DNA from: Streptomyces sp. NBC_01296
GTDB taxonomy: Bacteria; Actinomycetota; Actinomycetes; Streptomycetales; Streptomycetaceae
Direction: 5' to 3'
Assembly (NCBI RefSeq): GCF_035984415.1
Contig: NZ_CP130720.1
Span: forward strand, 6,262,001-6,326,000
Length of the DNA stretch: 64,000 nt
Shown here in pieces: positions 1 through 7,583 of this stretch (within the stretch, counting starts at the first letter, position 1; every line of letters starts with the position of its first letter). The translations under genes and the position numbers were made by a program. The notes below the pieces were generated by a model. The model was not told the origin of the DNA. It did not search any database and saw only the letters and a list, made by a program, of their open reading frames with translations.

Positions 1-423
1 GGCGACCTGCACATCGACAGCCACCACACCATCGAGGACACCGCCCTCGCGCTCGGCGCCGCCTTCAAGCAGGCCCTCGGCGACAAGGTCGGCATCTACC
101 GCTTCGGCAACTGCACCGTGCCGCTCGACGAGTCCCTCGCCCAGGTGACCGTCGACCTGTCCGGCCGCCCGTACCTCGTGCACACCGAGCCCGAGAACAT
201 GGCGCCGATGATCGGCGAGTACGACACGACGATGACCCGGCACATCTTCGAGTCGTTCGTCGCGCAGGCCCAGATCGCCCTGCACATCCACGTCCCGTAC
301 GGCCGCAACGCCCACCACATCGTGGAGTGCCAGTTCAAGGCCCTCGCGCGCGCCCTGCGCTACGCGGCCGAGTTCGACCCGCGCGCCGCCGGAATCCTGC
401 CCTCCACGAAGGGCGCCCTCTAG
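1..423 (+). CDS. hisB: imidazoleglycerol-phosphate dehydratase, C-terminal part (HisB)
   Basis: Removes water from imidazole-glycerol phosphate to give imidazole-acetol phosphate, step six of histidine synthesis. The frame is already open at base 1, so the N-terminal part lies outside the window; 140 residues remain. They include the metal-binding motif DSHHTIEDTALALG at residues 6-19 and the second His cluster HHIVECQFKALARAL near the end, both diagnostic of the family. The protein ends in the usual KGAL-type tail at 421-423. It is followed after 2 bases by a small membrane-protein gene and then hisH, so it belongs to a his operon running in the plus direction. Confidence 0.97.
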   Translation, partial: GDLHIDSHHTIEDTALALGAAFKQALGDKVGIYRFGNCTVPLDESLAQVTVDLSGRPYLVHTEPENMAPMIGEYDTTMTRHIFESFVAQAQIALHIHVPYGRNAHHIVECQFKALARALRYAAEFDPRAAGILPSTKGAL

Positions 424-425
424 CC

Positions 426-593
426 GTGAACGGCCTCAACACCATCCTGATCGTCTTCGGCCTCTTCTTGGCCGGAGGCGTCTACTCCTTCCAGAAGCAG
501 CAGATGCCCAAGTCGGTCATCATCCTGCTCGCCATCGGCTCCGCGATGTGCCTCGCCGCCGGAGTCCTGCGGATCCAGGGGATTTGGGAATGA
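426..593 (+). CDS. small two-segment membrane protein in the his operon
   Basis: A 55-residue protein starting with GTG two bases after the hisB stop and overlapping the hisH start by 4 bases (ATGA), so it is very probably translated as part of the operon. Two hydrophobic stretches (residues about 5-19 and 30-46) with a short charged linker (QKQQMPKS) predict a hairpin membrane protein. I do not recognise a named function. A small membrane protein at this position would be easy to miss because of its size and GTG start; its role in histidine synthesis is unknown. Confidence 0.8.
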   Translation: MNGLNTILIVFGLFLAGGVYSFQKQQMPKSVIILLAIGSAMCLAAGVLRIQGIWE

Positions 594-1240
594 GCGCAGC
601 CCGTCCGACCAAGACGGTCGTGGTCTTCGACTACGGCTTCGGAAACGTCCGTTCCGCCGAGCGTGCTCTCGCGCGCGTCGGCGCGGACGTCGAGATCACC
701 CGCGACTACGACAAGGCGATGGACGCCGACGGGCTCCTCGTCCCCGGTGTCGGCGCCTTCTCCGCCTGCATGCAGGGCCTGAAGGACGCCCGCGGCGACT
801 GGATCATCGGCCGCCGGCTCTCCGGCGGCCGCCCCGTCATGGGCATCTGCGTCGGCATGCAGATCCTCTTCGAGCGCGGCATCGAGCACGGCGTGGAGAC
901 GGAGGGCCTCGACGAGTGGCCCGGCACCGTCGAGCCGCTGCGCGCCCCGATCGTGCCCCACATGGGCTGGAACACCGTGGACGCCCCGGCCGACAGCCAG
1001 GCCTTCAAGGGCCTGGACGCCGACTCCCGGTTCTACTTCGTGCACTCGTACGCGGTCCGCAACTGGAGCCTGGAAGTCACCAACCCCGCGATCCGCGCTC
1101 CCAGGGTCACCTGGGCCACGCACGGCGAACCCTTCGTCGCGGCGGTGGAGAACAGGGCCCTGTGGGCCACCCAGTTCCACCCCGAGAAGTCCGGCGACGC
1201 CGGAGCCCAGCTCCTCACCAACTGGATCGAGACCCTTTGA
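590..1240 (+). CDS. hisH: imidazole glycerol phosphate synthase, glutamine amidotransferase subunit (HisH)
   Basis: Class I glutamine amidotransferase that releases ammonia from glutamine and passes it to HisF to form imidazole-glycerol phosphate and AICAR. 216 residues. The nucleophile Cys sits in GICVGMQILFE, and the His-Glu pair in QFHPEKSG near the C-terminus; the oxyanion strand PGVGAF is also present. The ATG overlaps the stop of the preceding small gene (ATGA), and the stop overlaps the priA start (TGATG), so translation is coupled. Its partner hisF is two genes downstream in the same operon. Confidence 0.97.
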   Translation: MSAARPTKTVVVFDYGFGNVRSAERALARVGADVEITRDYDKAMDADGLLVPGVGAFSACMQGLKDARGDWIIGRRLSGGRPVMGICVGMQILFERGIEHGVETEGLDEWPGTVEPLRAPIVPHMGWNTVDAPADSQAFKGLDADSRFYFVHSYAVRNWSLEVTNPAIRAPRVTWATHGEPFVAAVENRALWATQFHPEKSGDAGAQLLTNWIETL

Positions 1241-1974
1241 TGCCCGTCAACAAGCTGGAACTCCTCCCCGCGGTCGACGTCCGCGACGGGCAGGCCGTCC
1301 GCCTCGTGCACGGGGTGTCCGGCAGCGAGACCTCCTACGGCTCCCCGCTCGATGCGGCCCTCGCCTGGCAGGCCTCCGGCGCGGAATGGCTGCACCTCGT
1401 CGACCTGGACGCCGCCTTCGGCACCGGCGACAACCGCGCCCTGGTCGCCGAGATCACCGGCGCCATGGACATCAAGGTCGAGCTGTCCGGCGGCATCCGC
1501 GACGACGCCTCGCTCGCCGCGGCCCTCGCCACCGGCTGCACCCGCGTCAACCTCGGCACCGCCGCCCTGGAGACCCCCGAGTGGGCCGCCAAGGCCATCG
1601 CCGAGCACGGCGACAAGATCGCCATCGGCCTCGACGTACGCGGCACCACCCTCAAGGGCCGCGGCTGGACCAGCGAGGGCGGGGACCTCTACGAGACCCT
1701 CGCGCGCCTGGACTCCGAGGGCTGCGCCCGGTACGTCGTCACCGACATCGGCAAGGACGGCACGCTGACCGGCCCCAACCTGGAGCTGCTGAAGAACGTC
1801 TGCGCCGCCACCGACCGGCCGGTCGTGGCCTCCGGCGGGATCTCCTCGCTGGACGACCTGCGGGCGCTGTCCGGGCTGGTGCCGCTGGGCGTCGAGGGCG
1901 CGATCGTGGGCAAGGCCCTGTACGCCAAGGCCTTCACCCTGGAAGAGGCCCTCCAGGTGGTGTCCGGCTCATGA
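1240..1974 (+). CDS. priA: bifunctional HisA/TrpF isomerase (PriA)
   Basis: A 244-residue (beta/alpha)8 barrel that isomerises ProFAR in histidine synthesis. In Streptomyces and other actinobacteria the same enzyme also serves as phosphoribosylanthranilate isomerase (TrpF). No separate trpF is seen among the trp genes in this window, which fits. Asp13 (LPAVDV), Asp132 (IGLDVRG) and the TDIGKDGTL loop near residues 168-175 match the catalytic strands; GVEGAIVGKALY is the C-terminal phosphate-binding segment. It starts inside the hisH stop. The dual activity is known for the family in this genus; here it is inferred. Confidence 0.95.
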   Translation: MPVNKLELLPAVDVRDGQAVRLVHGVSGSETSYGSPLDAALAWQASGAEWLHLVDLDAAFGTGDNRALVAEITGAMDIKVELSGGIRDDASLAAALATGCTRVNLGTAALETPEWAAKAIAEHGDKIAIGLDVRGTTLKGRGWTSEGGDLYETLARLDSEGCARYVVTDIGKDGTLTGPNLELLKNVCAATDRPVVASGGISSLDDLRALSGLVPLGVEGAIVGKALYAKAFTLEEALQVVSGS

Positions 1975-2387
1975 GCAGTGCTGGTGAGGTCCGCCGCATC
2001 TCGTCGGGCGGCCCCTGGGAGGAGGCCGTGGGGTACTCCCGCGCCGTGGAGCTGCCGAACGGGCTCGTGCTCGTCTCCGGCTGCACCTCCGTCGTCGACG
2101 GCAAGATCGTGGCCGGCGGCCCGTACGAGCAGACCGTCAACTCCTTCCGCGTCGCGATCGACGCGCTGAAGCAGGTCGGTCTGGGCGCGGAGCACGTGGT
2201 CCGGACCCGGATGTACATCACCCACGCGCGGGACGTGGACGAGGTGGGCCGCGCCCACAAGGAGCTCTTCGACTCCGTCCGCCCCGCCGCCTCCATGATC
2301 ATCGTCTCCGGCTTCATCGACCCCAGCCTGGTCGTCGAGGTCGAGGTCGAAGCCTTCCGAGCCGAAGCCTTCCGAGGGGAGTCCTGA
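1971..2387 (+). CDS. RidA-family (YjgF/YER057c) protein
   Basis: A 138-residue member of the RidA/YjgF family, which deaminates reactive enamine/imine intermediates or acts as a related small-molecule hydrolase. Seen: the typical core VSGCTSVVDGKIV, then EQTVNSFRVAIDALKQVGL, the Arg of the pocket in RTRMYITHARD, and the C-terminal VEVEVEAFRAE strand. The start overlaps the priA stop and the stop overlaps the hisF start, so it lies inside the his operon. I cannot tell from sequence whether it is a true RidA imine deaminase or another YjgF subgroup. Confidence 0.85.
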   Translation: MSSAGEVRRISSGGPWEEAVGYSRAVELPNGLVLVSGCTSVVDGKIVAGGPYEQTVNSFRVAIDALKQVGLGAEHVVRTRMYITHARDVDEVGRAHKELFDSVRPAASMIIVSGFIDPSLVVEVEVEAFRAEAFRGES

Positions 2388-3142
2388 TGTCGCTCGCCGT
2401 ACGAGTGATCCCCTGCCTGGACGTGGACAACGGCCGCGTCGTCAAGGGTGTCAACTTCCAGAACCTGCGCGATGCGGGTGACCCGGTGGAGATGGCCAAG
2501 CTGTACGACGCCGAGGGCGCCGACGAGCTGACCTTCCTCGACATCACCGCGTCGTCCGGGAACCGCGAGACCACGTACGACGTGGTGCGGCGGACCGCCG
2601 AGCAGGTCTTCATCCCGCTGACCGTGGGCGGCGGCGTCCGCACCGCGGAGGACGTGGACAAGCTGCTGCGGGCCGGCGCCGACAAGGTGGGCGTGAACAC
2701 CGCCGCCATCGCGCGGCCCGAGCTGATCCAGGAGATCGCGGAGCGCTTCGGGCGGCAGGTCCTGGTGCTGTCCGTCGACGCCCGCCGCACGCCGACCGGT
2801 TCCTTCGAGGTCACCACGCACGGCGGCCGCCAGGGCACCGGCATCGACGCCGTCGAGTGGGCGCACCGGGCGGCCGAACTGGGCGCCGGGGAGATCCTGC
2901 TGAACTCGATGGACGCGGACGGCACGAAGGACGGGTACGACACCGAGATGATCGCTGCCGTGCGCAAGCACGTCACGGTGCCGGTGATCGCCTCGGGCGG
3001 TGCGGGCAGGCTGGAGCACTTCGCCCCGGCGATCGATGCGGGCGCCGATGCGGTGCTCGCGGCCTCGGTGTTCCACTTCGGCGACCTGCGGATCGGCCAG
3101 GTCAAGGAAACCCTCCGCCAGGCCGGCCACCCGGTCCGCTGA
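2387..3142 (+). CDS. hisF: imidazole glycerol phosphate synthase, cyclase subunit (HisF)
   Basis: Cyclase partner of HisH; ammonia passes through the barrel to react with PRFAR, giving imidazole-glycerol phosphate. 251 residues, normal length. Catalytic Asp in IPCLDVDNGRVVKG at the N-terminus (general acid/base) and the second Asp in LLNSMDADGTKDGYD are present, as are the phosphate loops TVGGGVRT and IASGGAGR. Last gene of the operon segment; a strong hairpin follows 6 bases after the stop. Confidence 0.97.
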   Translation: MSLAVRVIPCLDVDNGRVVKGVNFQNLRDAGDPVEMAKLYDAEGADELTFLDITASSGNRETTYDVVRRTAEQVFIPLTVGGGVRTAEDVDKLLRAGADKVGVNTAAIARPELIQEIAERFGRQVLVLSVDARRTPTGSFEVTTHGGRQGTGIDAVEWAHRAAELGAGEILLNSMDADGTKDGYDTEMIAAVRKHVTVPVIASGGAGRLEHFAPAIDAGADAVLAASVFHFGDLRIGQVKETLRQAGHPVR

Positions 3143-3148
3143 ACGCTG

Positions 3149-3176
3149 CGCGGGGCCGGAAAGATCCGGCCCCGCG
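3149..3176 (+). terminator. his operon terminator, also serving the convergent gene
   Basis: Perfect 12-bp stem (left arm 3149-3160, right arm 3165-3176) closed by an AAGA tetraloop. It is symmetric and lies between hisF and the convergent gene at 3202, so it may stop transcription from both sides. No clear U tract, which is common for Streptomyces terminators. Confidence 0.8.
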
Positions 3177-3201
3177 GCGGAGCAGCATCCGCCCCGCAGG
3201 C

Positions 3202-3834
3202 CTAGATCCCCAGCTTGGCCGTCGTCAGTTTGGCGATGGCTTCCTTCGGGCCGTCCAGTTCCACCGCGGCGGCGTCCTGGCGGCCGAAGCAGAAGAGGAT
3301 CAGTTCGCCCGGTTCGCCGGTGACCGTCACCACCGGGGTGCCCTTGTGGGCGACCGTGGTCTGGCCGTTCGGGCGGCGCAGCACCAGGCCCACCGGGGAG
3401 CGGCGGCCCGTCAGGCGGGCCAGCCTCTCCAGGCGGGACCACAGGGCGTCCGAGAACACCGGGTCCAGCCGGCGCGGCGACCAGTCCGGCTGGGCCCGGC
3501 GGACGTCCTCCGCGTGGACGTAGAACTCCACCGCGTTCGCCGCCTCGTCGATCTGCTTCAGCGCGTACAAGGACATCTTCGGCGGGCCGGTCCGGATCAG
3601 CTGGATCAGTTCCTCGTACGGCTTGGCCGTGTACTCGGCCATCGCCTTGTCCAGCCGGTCCTTCAGGACGTTCAGCAGCAGGCCGCCCGCCGCGTCCGGG
3701 CGGCGCTCCCGGACCACCACGTGCGCCGCCAGCTCCCGGGCCCGCCAGCCGTCGCACAGCGTCGGCGCCTCCGGCCCGGCCGCCTCCAACAGGTCCGCCA
3801 GCAGCAGGCGTTCACGCTTCGCATGGGTAGACAT
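3202..3834 (-). CDS. TIGR03085-type DinB-fold metal-binding protein
   Basis: 210-residue protein of the mycothiol-dependent maleylpyruvate isomerase/DinB-like superfamily, close to what databases call TIGR03085. Typical opening LLADLLEAAGPEAPTLCDGWRARELAAHVVVRERRPDAA contains the His metal ligand of the helical bundle; later His in YVHAEDVRRAQPDW fits the second metal site. The C-terminal half (LVLRRPNG to KLTTAKLGI) resembles an SCP2-like small beta domain. Start chosen at ATG 3834 because an alternative upstream Met adds only low-complexity residues. Monocistronic, divergent from hisI; substrate unknown. Confidence 0.8.
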   Translation of the reverse strand: MSTHAKRERLLLADLLEAAGPEAPTLCDGWRARELAAHVVVRERRPDAAGGLLLNVLKDRLDKAMAEYTAKPYEELIQLIRTGPPKMSLYALKQIDEAANAVEFYVHAEDVRRAQPDWSPRRLDPVFSDALWSRLERLARLTGRRSPVGLVLRRPNGQTTVAHKGTPVVTVTGEPGELILFCFGRQDAAAVELDGPKEAIAKLTTAKLGI

Positions 3835-3927
3835 GGGGGCCAGCCTACGGCCGGAACCCGGCCCGTGCCCGCTCATCAGGCGGACGGTGATCCGTCACCG
3901 CCGCCCGGGCGCGGCACAATGGCCCCC

Positions 3928-4281
3928 ATGAGTACGTCCTCCCTCGATCCCGCCATCGCCGCCCGGCTCAAGCGCTCCGCCGACGGCCTGGTTCCCGCCA
4001 TCGCCCAGCAGTACGACACCGGTGAGGTGCTCATGCTCGGCTGGATGGACGACGAGGCCTTGCACCGCACCCTGACCACCGGCCGCTGCACGTACTGGTC
4101 CCGCAGCCGCCAGGAGTACTGGGTGAAGGGGGACACTTCCGGCCACTTCCAGCACGTGAAGTCCGTCGCCCTCGACTGCGACGCCGACACCCTCCTCGTC
4201 AAGGTCGACCAGGTCGGCGCCGCCTGCCACACGGGCGCCCGTACGTGCTTCGACGCCGATGTCCTTCCGCTGGCCGAATAG
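3928..4281 (+). CDS. hisI: phosphoribosyl-AMP cyclohydrolase (HisI)
   Basis: Opens the purine ring of phosphoribosyl-AMP, step three of histidine synthesis. 117 residues, monofunctional (no HisE domain fused). Zinc/magnesium ligands: DCDADTLLVKV gives the Asp cluster and AACHTGARTCF gives two Cys residues. The motif MLGWMDDEAL and YWSRSRQEYWVKGDTSGH are family signatures. It stands apart from the rest of the his operon and 19 bases before trpE, so hisI and trpE may be co-transcribed. Confidence 0.96.
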   Translation: MSTSSLDPAIAARLKRSADGLVPAIAQQYDTGEVLMLGWMDDEALHRTLTTGRCTYWSRSRQEYWVKGDTSGHFQHVKSVALDCDADTLLVKVDQVGAACHTGARTCFDADVLPLAE

Positions 4282-4300
4282 GTAGGTAGGGTCCCAAGCC

Positions 4301-5791
4301 ATGGATCTTGAGACGTTCCGCAAGCTCGCGGCGGACCGCCGCGTCATCCCCGTGAGCCGCAAGCTGCTGGCCGACGGCGACACCCCCGTCGGGCTCTACC
4401 GCAAGCTGGCCGCCGAACGCCCGGGCACCTTCCTCCTGGAGTCCGCCGAGAACGGCCGCTCCTGGTCCCGCTACTCCTTCGTCGGCGTACGCAGCGCCTC
4501 CACGCTGACCGTCCGCGACGGCCGGGCGCACTGGATCGGCACCCCGCCCGTCGGCGTCCCCACCGACGGCGACCCGCTCGAGGCCCTGCGCGCCACCGTC
4601 CAGACCCTGCACACGCCCCGCGACCTCGCGGGCGGGATGCCGCCCTTCACCGGCGGCATGGTCGGCTACCTCGGCTACGACATCGTGCGCCGCCTGGAGC
4701 GCATCGGCGAGCACACCGCCGACGACCTGCAGCTGCCCGAGCTGACCATGCTGCTCACCTCCGACCTGGCGGTCATGGACCACTGGGACGGCACCGTCCA
4801 GCTCATCGCCAACGCCATCAACCACAACGACCTCGACACCGGCGTGGACGAGGCGTACGCGGACGCGGTGGCCCGGCTGGACGCGATGGAGGCCGACCTC
4901 GCGCGTCCCGCCCCCTACACGCCCACGCCGCTGCCCGCCTCCGAGCTGCCCGAGTTCTCCGCGCTGTGGGGCGGCGAGAAGTACCAGGACGCCGTCGAGG
5001 ACATCAAGGAGCGGATCCGGGCCGGCGAGGCCTTCCAGGTGGTGCCCTCGCAGCGGTTCGAGACCCCCTGCACGGCCTCCGCGCTGGACGTCTACCGGGT
5101 GCTGCGGGCCACCAACCCGTCGCCGTACATGTACCTGTTCCGCTTCGAGAACGGCTTCGACGTCGTCGGGTCCAGCCCCGAGGCCCTGGTCAAGGTCGAG
5201 GACGGGCGGGCCATGGTCCACCCGATCGCCGGCACCCGCCACCGCGGGGCCACCCCGCAGGAGGACCACGAGCTCGCCGAGGAGCTGCTGGCCGACCCCA
5301 AGGAGCGCGCCGAGCACCTGATGCTCGTCGACCTGGGCCGCAACGACCTGGGCCGGGTCTGCGAGCCGGGATCGGTCGAGGTCGTCGACTTCATGTCGAT
5401 CGAGCGGTACTCGCACGTCATGCACATCGTCTCGACCGTCACCGGCCGCGTCGCCGAGGGCAGGACCGCCTTCGACGTGCTCACCGCCTGCTTCCCGGCC
5501 GGCACCCTCTCGGGCGCTCCCAAGCCGCGCGCCATGCAGATCATCGAGGAGCTCGAACCCTCCCGCCGCGGCCTGTACGGCGGCTGCGTCGGCTACCTCG
5601 ACTTCGCCGGGGACTCCGACACGGCCATCGCCATCCGCACCGCGCTGCTGCGCGACGGCACGGCGTACGTCCAGGCCGGCGCGGGAGTCGTCGCGGACTC
5701 GGTGCCCGAGCTGGAGGACAACGAGTGCCGCAACAAGGCGGCCGCCGTGCTGCGCGCGGTGGGAGCGGCGAACCGGCTGAACGGCTCGTGA
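4301..5791 (+). CDS. trpE: anthranilate synthase component I (TrpE)
   Basis: Converts chorismate and ammonia to anthranilate, the first step of tryptophan synthesis. 496 residues, component I only; the glutaminase (TrpG) is not in the window. The tryptophan feedback site LLES is at residues 45-48, with SRYSFVG after it. Chorismate-binding motifs in the second half: HPIAGTRHRG, DLGRNDLGRV, ERYSHVMH and GTLSGAPKPRAM. Only 19 bases separate it from hisI, leaving no room for a Trp-rich leader peptide, so attenuation directly in front of this copy is unlikely. Confidence 0.97.
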   Translation: MDLETFRKLAADRRVIPVSRKLLADGDTPVGLYRKLAAERPGTFLLESAENGRSWSRYSFVGVRSASTLTVRDGRAHWIGTPPVGVPTDGDPLEALRATVQTLHTPRDLAGGMPPFTGGMVGYLGYDIVRRLERIGEHTADDLQLPELTMLLTSDLAVMDHWDGTVQLIANAINHNDLDTGVDEAYADAVARLDAMEADLARPAPYTPTPLPASELPEFSALWGGEKYQDAVEDIKERIRAGEAFQVVPSQRFETPCTASALDVYRVLRATNPSPYMYLFRFENGFDVVGSSPEALVKVEDGRAMVHPIAGTRHRGATPQEDHELAEELLADPKERAEHLMLVDLGRNDLGRVCEPGSVEVVDFMSIERYSHVMHIVSTVTGRVAEGRTAFDVLTACFPAGTLSGAPKPRAMQIIEELEPSRRGLYGGCVGYLDFAGDSDTAIAIRTALLRDGTAYVQAGAGVVADSVPELEDNECRNKAAAVLRAVGAANRLNGS

Positions 5792-5814
5792 CGGCGTAGG
5801 GGATAGTGGGGTGC

Positions 5815-6477
5815 GTGAGTGCCGTACCCCCACCCCGAAACGACACCGACGCCCCCTCCGCCGGCGCCGCGGACACTGCGGACGGCGGCGCCGGCCGCGG
5901 CGGCCGCCGCAGTGTGGCCGCCGCCCTGCTGCTCGGCGCGCTCGGTGCCACCGTCGTCCTGCTCGCCTCCGGCCGCGTCTGGGCCCGGGGCACCGCCGCC
6001 GTGGGAGGCGGCTCGCTGCCGCTGACCGCGGACGGGCGGGCCGTGACCGGGCTCCCGGCGGCCCTGGCCATCGTGGGCCTCGCGGCCCTGGTGGCCGTGT
6101 TCGCCGTACGCGGCAGGAGCCGGCTGCTGGTCTCCGGGCTGCTCGCGCTGAGCGGCCTGGGCGCGGCGCTCTCCGCGGTGCTGGCCGCCGACGACCGGCA
6201 GGCGCTGGACGCGCAGGCCGCCCGTACGACCGCGGACACCGCGGCGCAGGTGGGGGCGCTGACGCACACGGCCTGGCCGTACATCACGGCCGCCGGCGCG
6301 GCCCTGATCCTGGTCGCCGGACTGCTGGCCCTGCGCTTCGGCCGCAGCTGGCCGGCGATGGGCGGCCGCTACGAGCGGGACGGCAGCCCCCGGTCCCGCA
6401 AGGCGGCGTCGGTGGACCCCGACCGGCCCGAGGACCTGTGGAAGGCCCTGGACCGCGGCGAGGACCCGACCCGCTGA
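5815..6477 (+). CDS. Trp-operon-associated membrane protein (TIGR02234 type)
   Basis: About 220 residues with a Pro/Ala/Gly-rich cytosolic start, four hydrophobic segments (about residues 31-52, 74-94, 101-121, 158-178) and a charged C-terminal tail ending in DLWKALDRGEDPTR. The tail and position directly after trpE match the actinobacterial family annotated as Trp biosynthesis-associated membrane protein. Function unknown. Start set at GTG 5815, 11 bases after an AGGGGA box; GTG 5806 is in frame but too close to that box. Confidence 0.8.
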   Translation: MSAVPPPRNDTDAPSAGAADTADGGAGRGGRRSVAAALLLGALGATVVLLASGRVWARGTAAVGGGSLPLTADGRAVTGLPAALAIVGLAALVAVFAVRGRSRLLVSGLLALSGLGAALSAVLAADDRQALDAQAARTTADTAAQVGALTHTAWPYITAAGAALILVAGLLALRFGRSWPAMGGRYERDGSPRSRKAASVDPDRPEDLWKALDRGEDPTR

Positions 6478-6574
6478 CCATGCACCGCGCCCGGTGCGGG
6501 ACAATGGCCACCGAGCATTCGACTCAGACCGCGTTTTTTGAACAACCTGCGACAGAGCAAACGAGGAGCAACTC

Positions 6575-6826
6575 ATGGCGGGCACGAACCACGGACACAC
6601 CCCGGCCGCCTGGACCGGTGTCACCATCGCCTTCATCGGTTTCTGCATCTCCGGCGCGTTCATGGTGATCGCGAACCCGCTCGGGTTCTGGGCCGGTCTC
6701 GTCGTCGTCGCGCTCGGCGGTGTGGTGGGCCTGGCGATGAAGGCCGCGGGCATGGGCGCGCCGAAGGCCGCCCACGAGGACCTGGCCGTGGTCATCGCCG
6801 CCAACAAGGCTGCCGCCAAGGTCTGA
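6575..6826 (+). CDS. HGxxPAAW-motif small membrane protein
   Basis: 83-residue protein with the N-terminal signature HGHTPAAW (residues 6-13), which names this actinobacterial family, followed by two transmembrane segments (about 14-35 and 37-58) and a short amphipathic tail. Well-placed AGGAG six bases before the ATG. It lies between the Trp membrane protein and a DUF2752 gene and has its own terminator. Function not known; I infer only a membrane role. Confidence 0.82.
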   Translation: MAGTNHGHTPAAWTGVTIAFIGFCISGAFMVIANPLGFWAGLVVVALGGVVGLAMKAAGMGAPKAAHEDLAVVIAANKAAAKV

Positions 6827-6862
6827 GCACCGCCGAGGTCCGGGTATCGGTTCACACCTTCG

Positions 6863-6892
6863 AAAGGCGCGGCCCCGTCGGGCTGCGCCTTT
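6863..6892 (+). terminator. terminator after the HGxxPAAW gene
   Basis: 13-bp stem with one G-U pair (AAAGGCGC...GCGCCTTT outer arms) around a 4-base loop, followed by T. It ends a few bases before ATG 6897, which favours the later GTG at 6918 as the start of the next gene. Confidence 0.75.
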
Positions 6893-6917
6893 TGTCATGA
6901 GCGGAGAGAATCAGCGG

Positions 6918-7400
6918 GTGAACGACGCCTCACGCAGCCCTTTCGCGGTGCCCGGGCCCGGGCCCGCGCCGCCCGTGCCGCCCGCGCCCGCGCCGCCGCA
7001 GAGCCGCGCGCGGCGGCTGGCCAGGCCGGCGCTCACACTGGCCTCGGCGGCCCTGGCCTTTGCGTACGTGGGGGCCGTGGATCCCAATGAACCCGGCCAC
7101 TATCCGGTCTGCCCGCTCTTTCGGCTGACCGGAATTCTGTGCCCCGGATGCGGCGGGCTGCGCAGTGCGCACGCGTTCGCCCACGGCGATCTGATCACCG
7201 CTTTCGGGGCGAATGCCCTGGCCGTCGTCGGCTACTTCGCCTTCGCCGGCTTCATGGTCCTGTGGCTGGTTCGCGCCTTTCGCGGCGGCCCGGCCCCGCG
7301 CTTCGCCCTGCGGGGGCCGTACTGGTGGGCCATCGGGGTGCTGGCGCTGGTTTTCGTGGTGGTCCGAAATCTGCCGTTCGGATCCGCCCTGGCCCCCTGA
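6918..7400 (+). CDS. DUF2752 membrane protein
   Basis: About 160 residues. After a Pro-rich cytosolic start come three hydrophobic segments; the hallmark CPLFRLTGILCPGCGGLRSAH (shown here as positions roughly 54-74, with CPGCGG at its core) identifies DUF2752. The conserved Cys pair suggests metal or haem handling, but no function is established. GTG 6918 preferred: a GGAGAG box lies 9 bases upstream, whereas ATG 6897 is jammed against a terminator. Precedes trpC by 183 bases. Confidence 0.8.
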   Translation: MNDASRSPFAVPGPGPAPPVPPAPAPPQSRARRLARPALTLASAALAFAYVGAVDPNEPGHYPVCPLFRLTGILCPGCGGLRSAHAFAHGDLITAFGANALAVVGYFAFAGFMVLWLVRAFRGGPAPRFALRGPYWWAIGVLALVFVVVRNLPFGSALAP

Positions 7401-7520
7401 GGCCCGTATCCGGCCTGCCCAGGGCCCATATGAATCCCGGATTCCGAATGTCCAGTGATTGGGACGCCGTCAACCGCGTGCGGAGCGCAAGCCCTCCTGC
7501 GGATACCATTTGATTGCTGA

Positions 7521-7546
7521 CCTTGCAGTTGTACGTGTCTGCAAGG
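7521..7546. promoter_or_regulatory. inverted repeat upstream of trpC
   Basis: Perfect 8-bp inverted repeat CCTTGCAG / CTGCAAGG with a 10-base spacer, ending 37 bases before the trpC GTG. It lies in the only gap before the trpC-trpM-trpB-trpA group, so it may be an operator or an RNA hairpin in the leader. No known regulator can be assigned from sequence alone. Confidence 0.5.
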
Positions 7547-7583
7547 CGGCCGACCGTCATCGACCCGGAAGGGGGCCGCTCGC

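Noticed and set aside
4282..4300. Trp leader peptide or attenuator before trpE
   Set aside because: Only 19 bases separate hisI and trpE; there is no run of TGG codons nor alternative hairpins in that space.
7430..7513. 27-codon frame in the trpC leader, considered as a leader peptide
   Set aside because: It holds a single Trp codon and no good ribosome site, so it does not look like an attenuation peptide.
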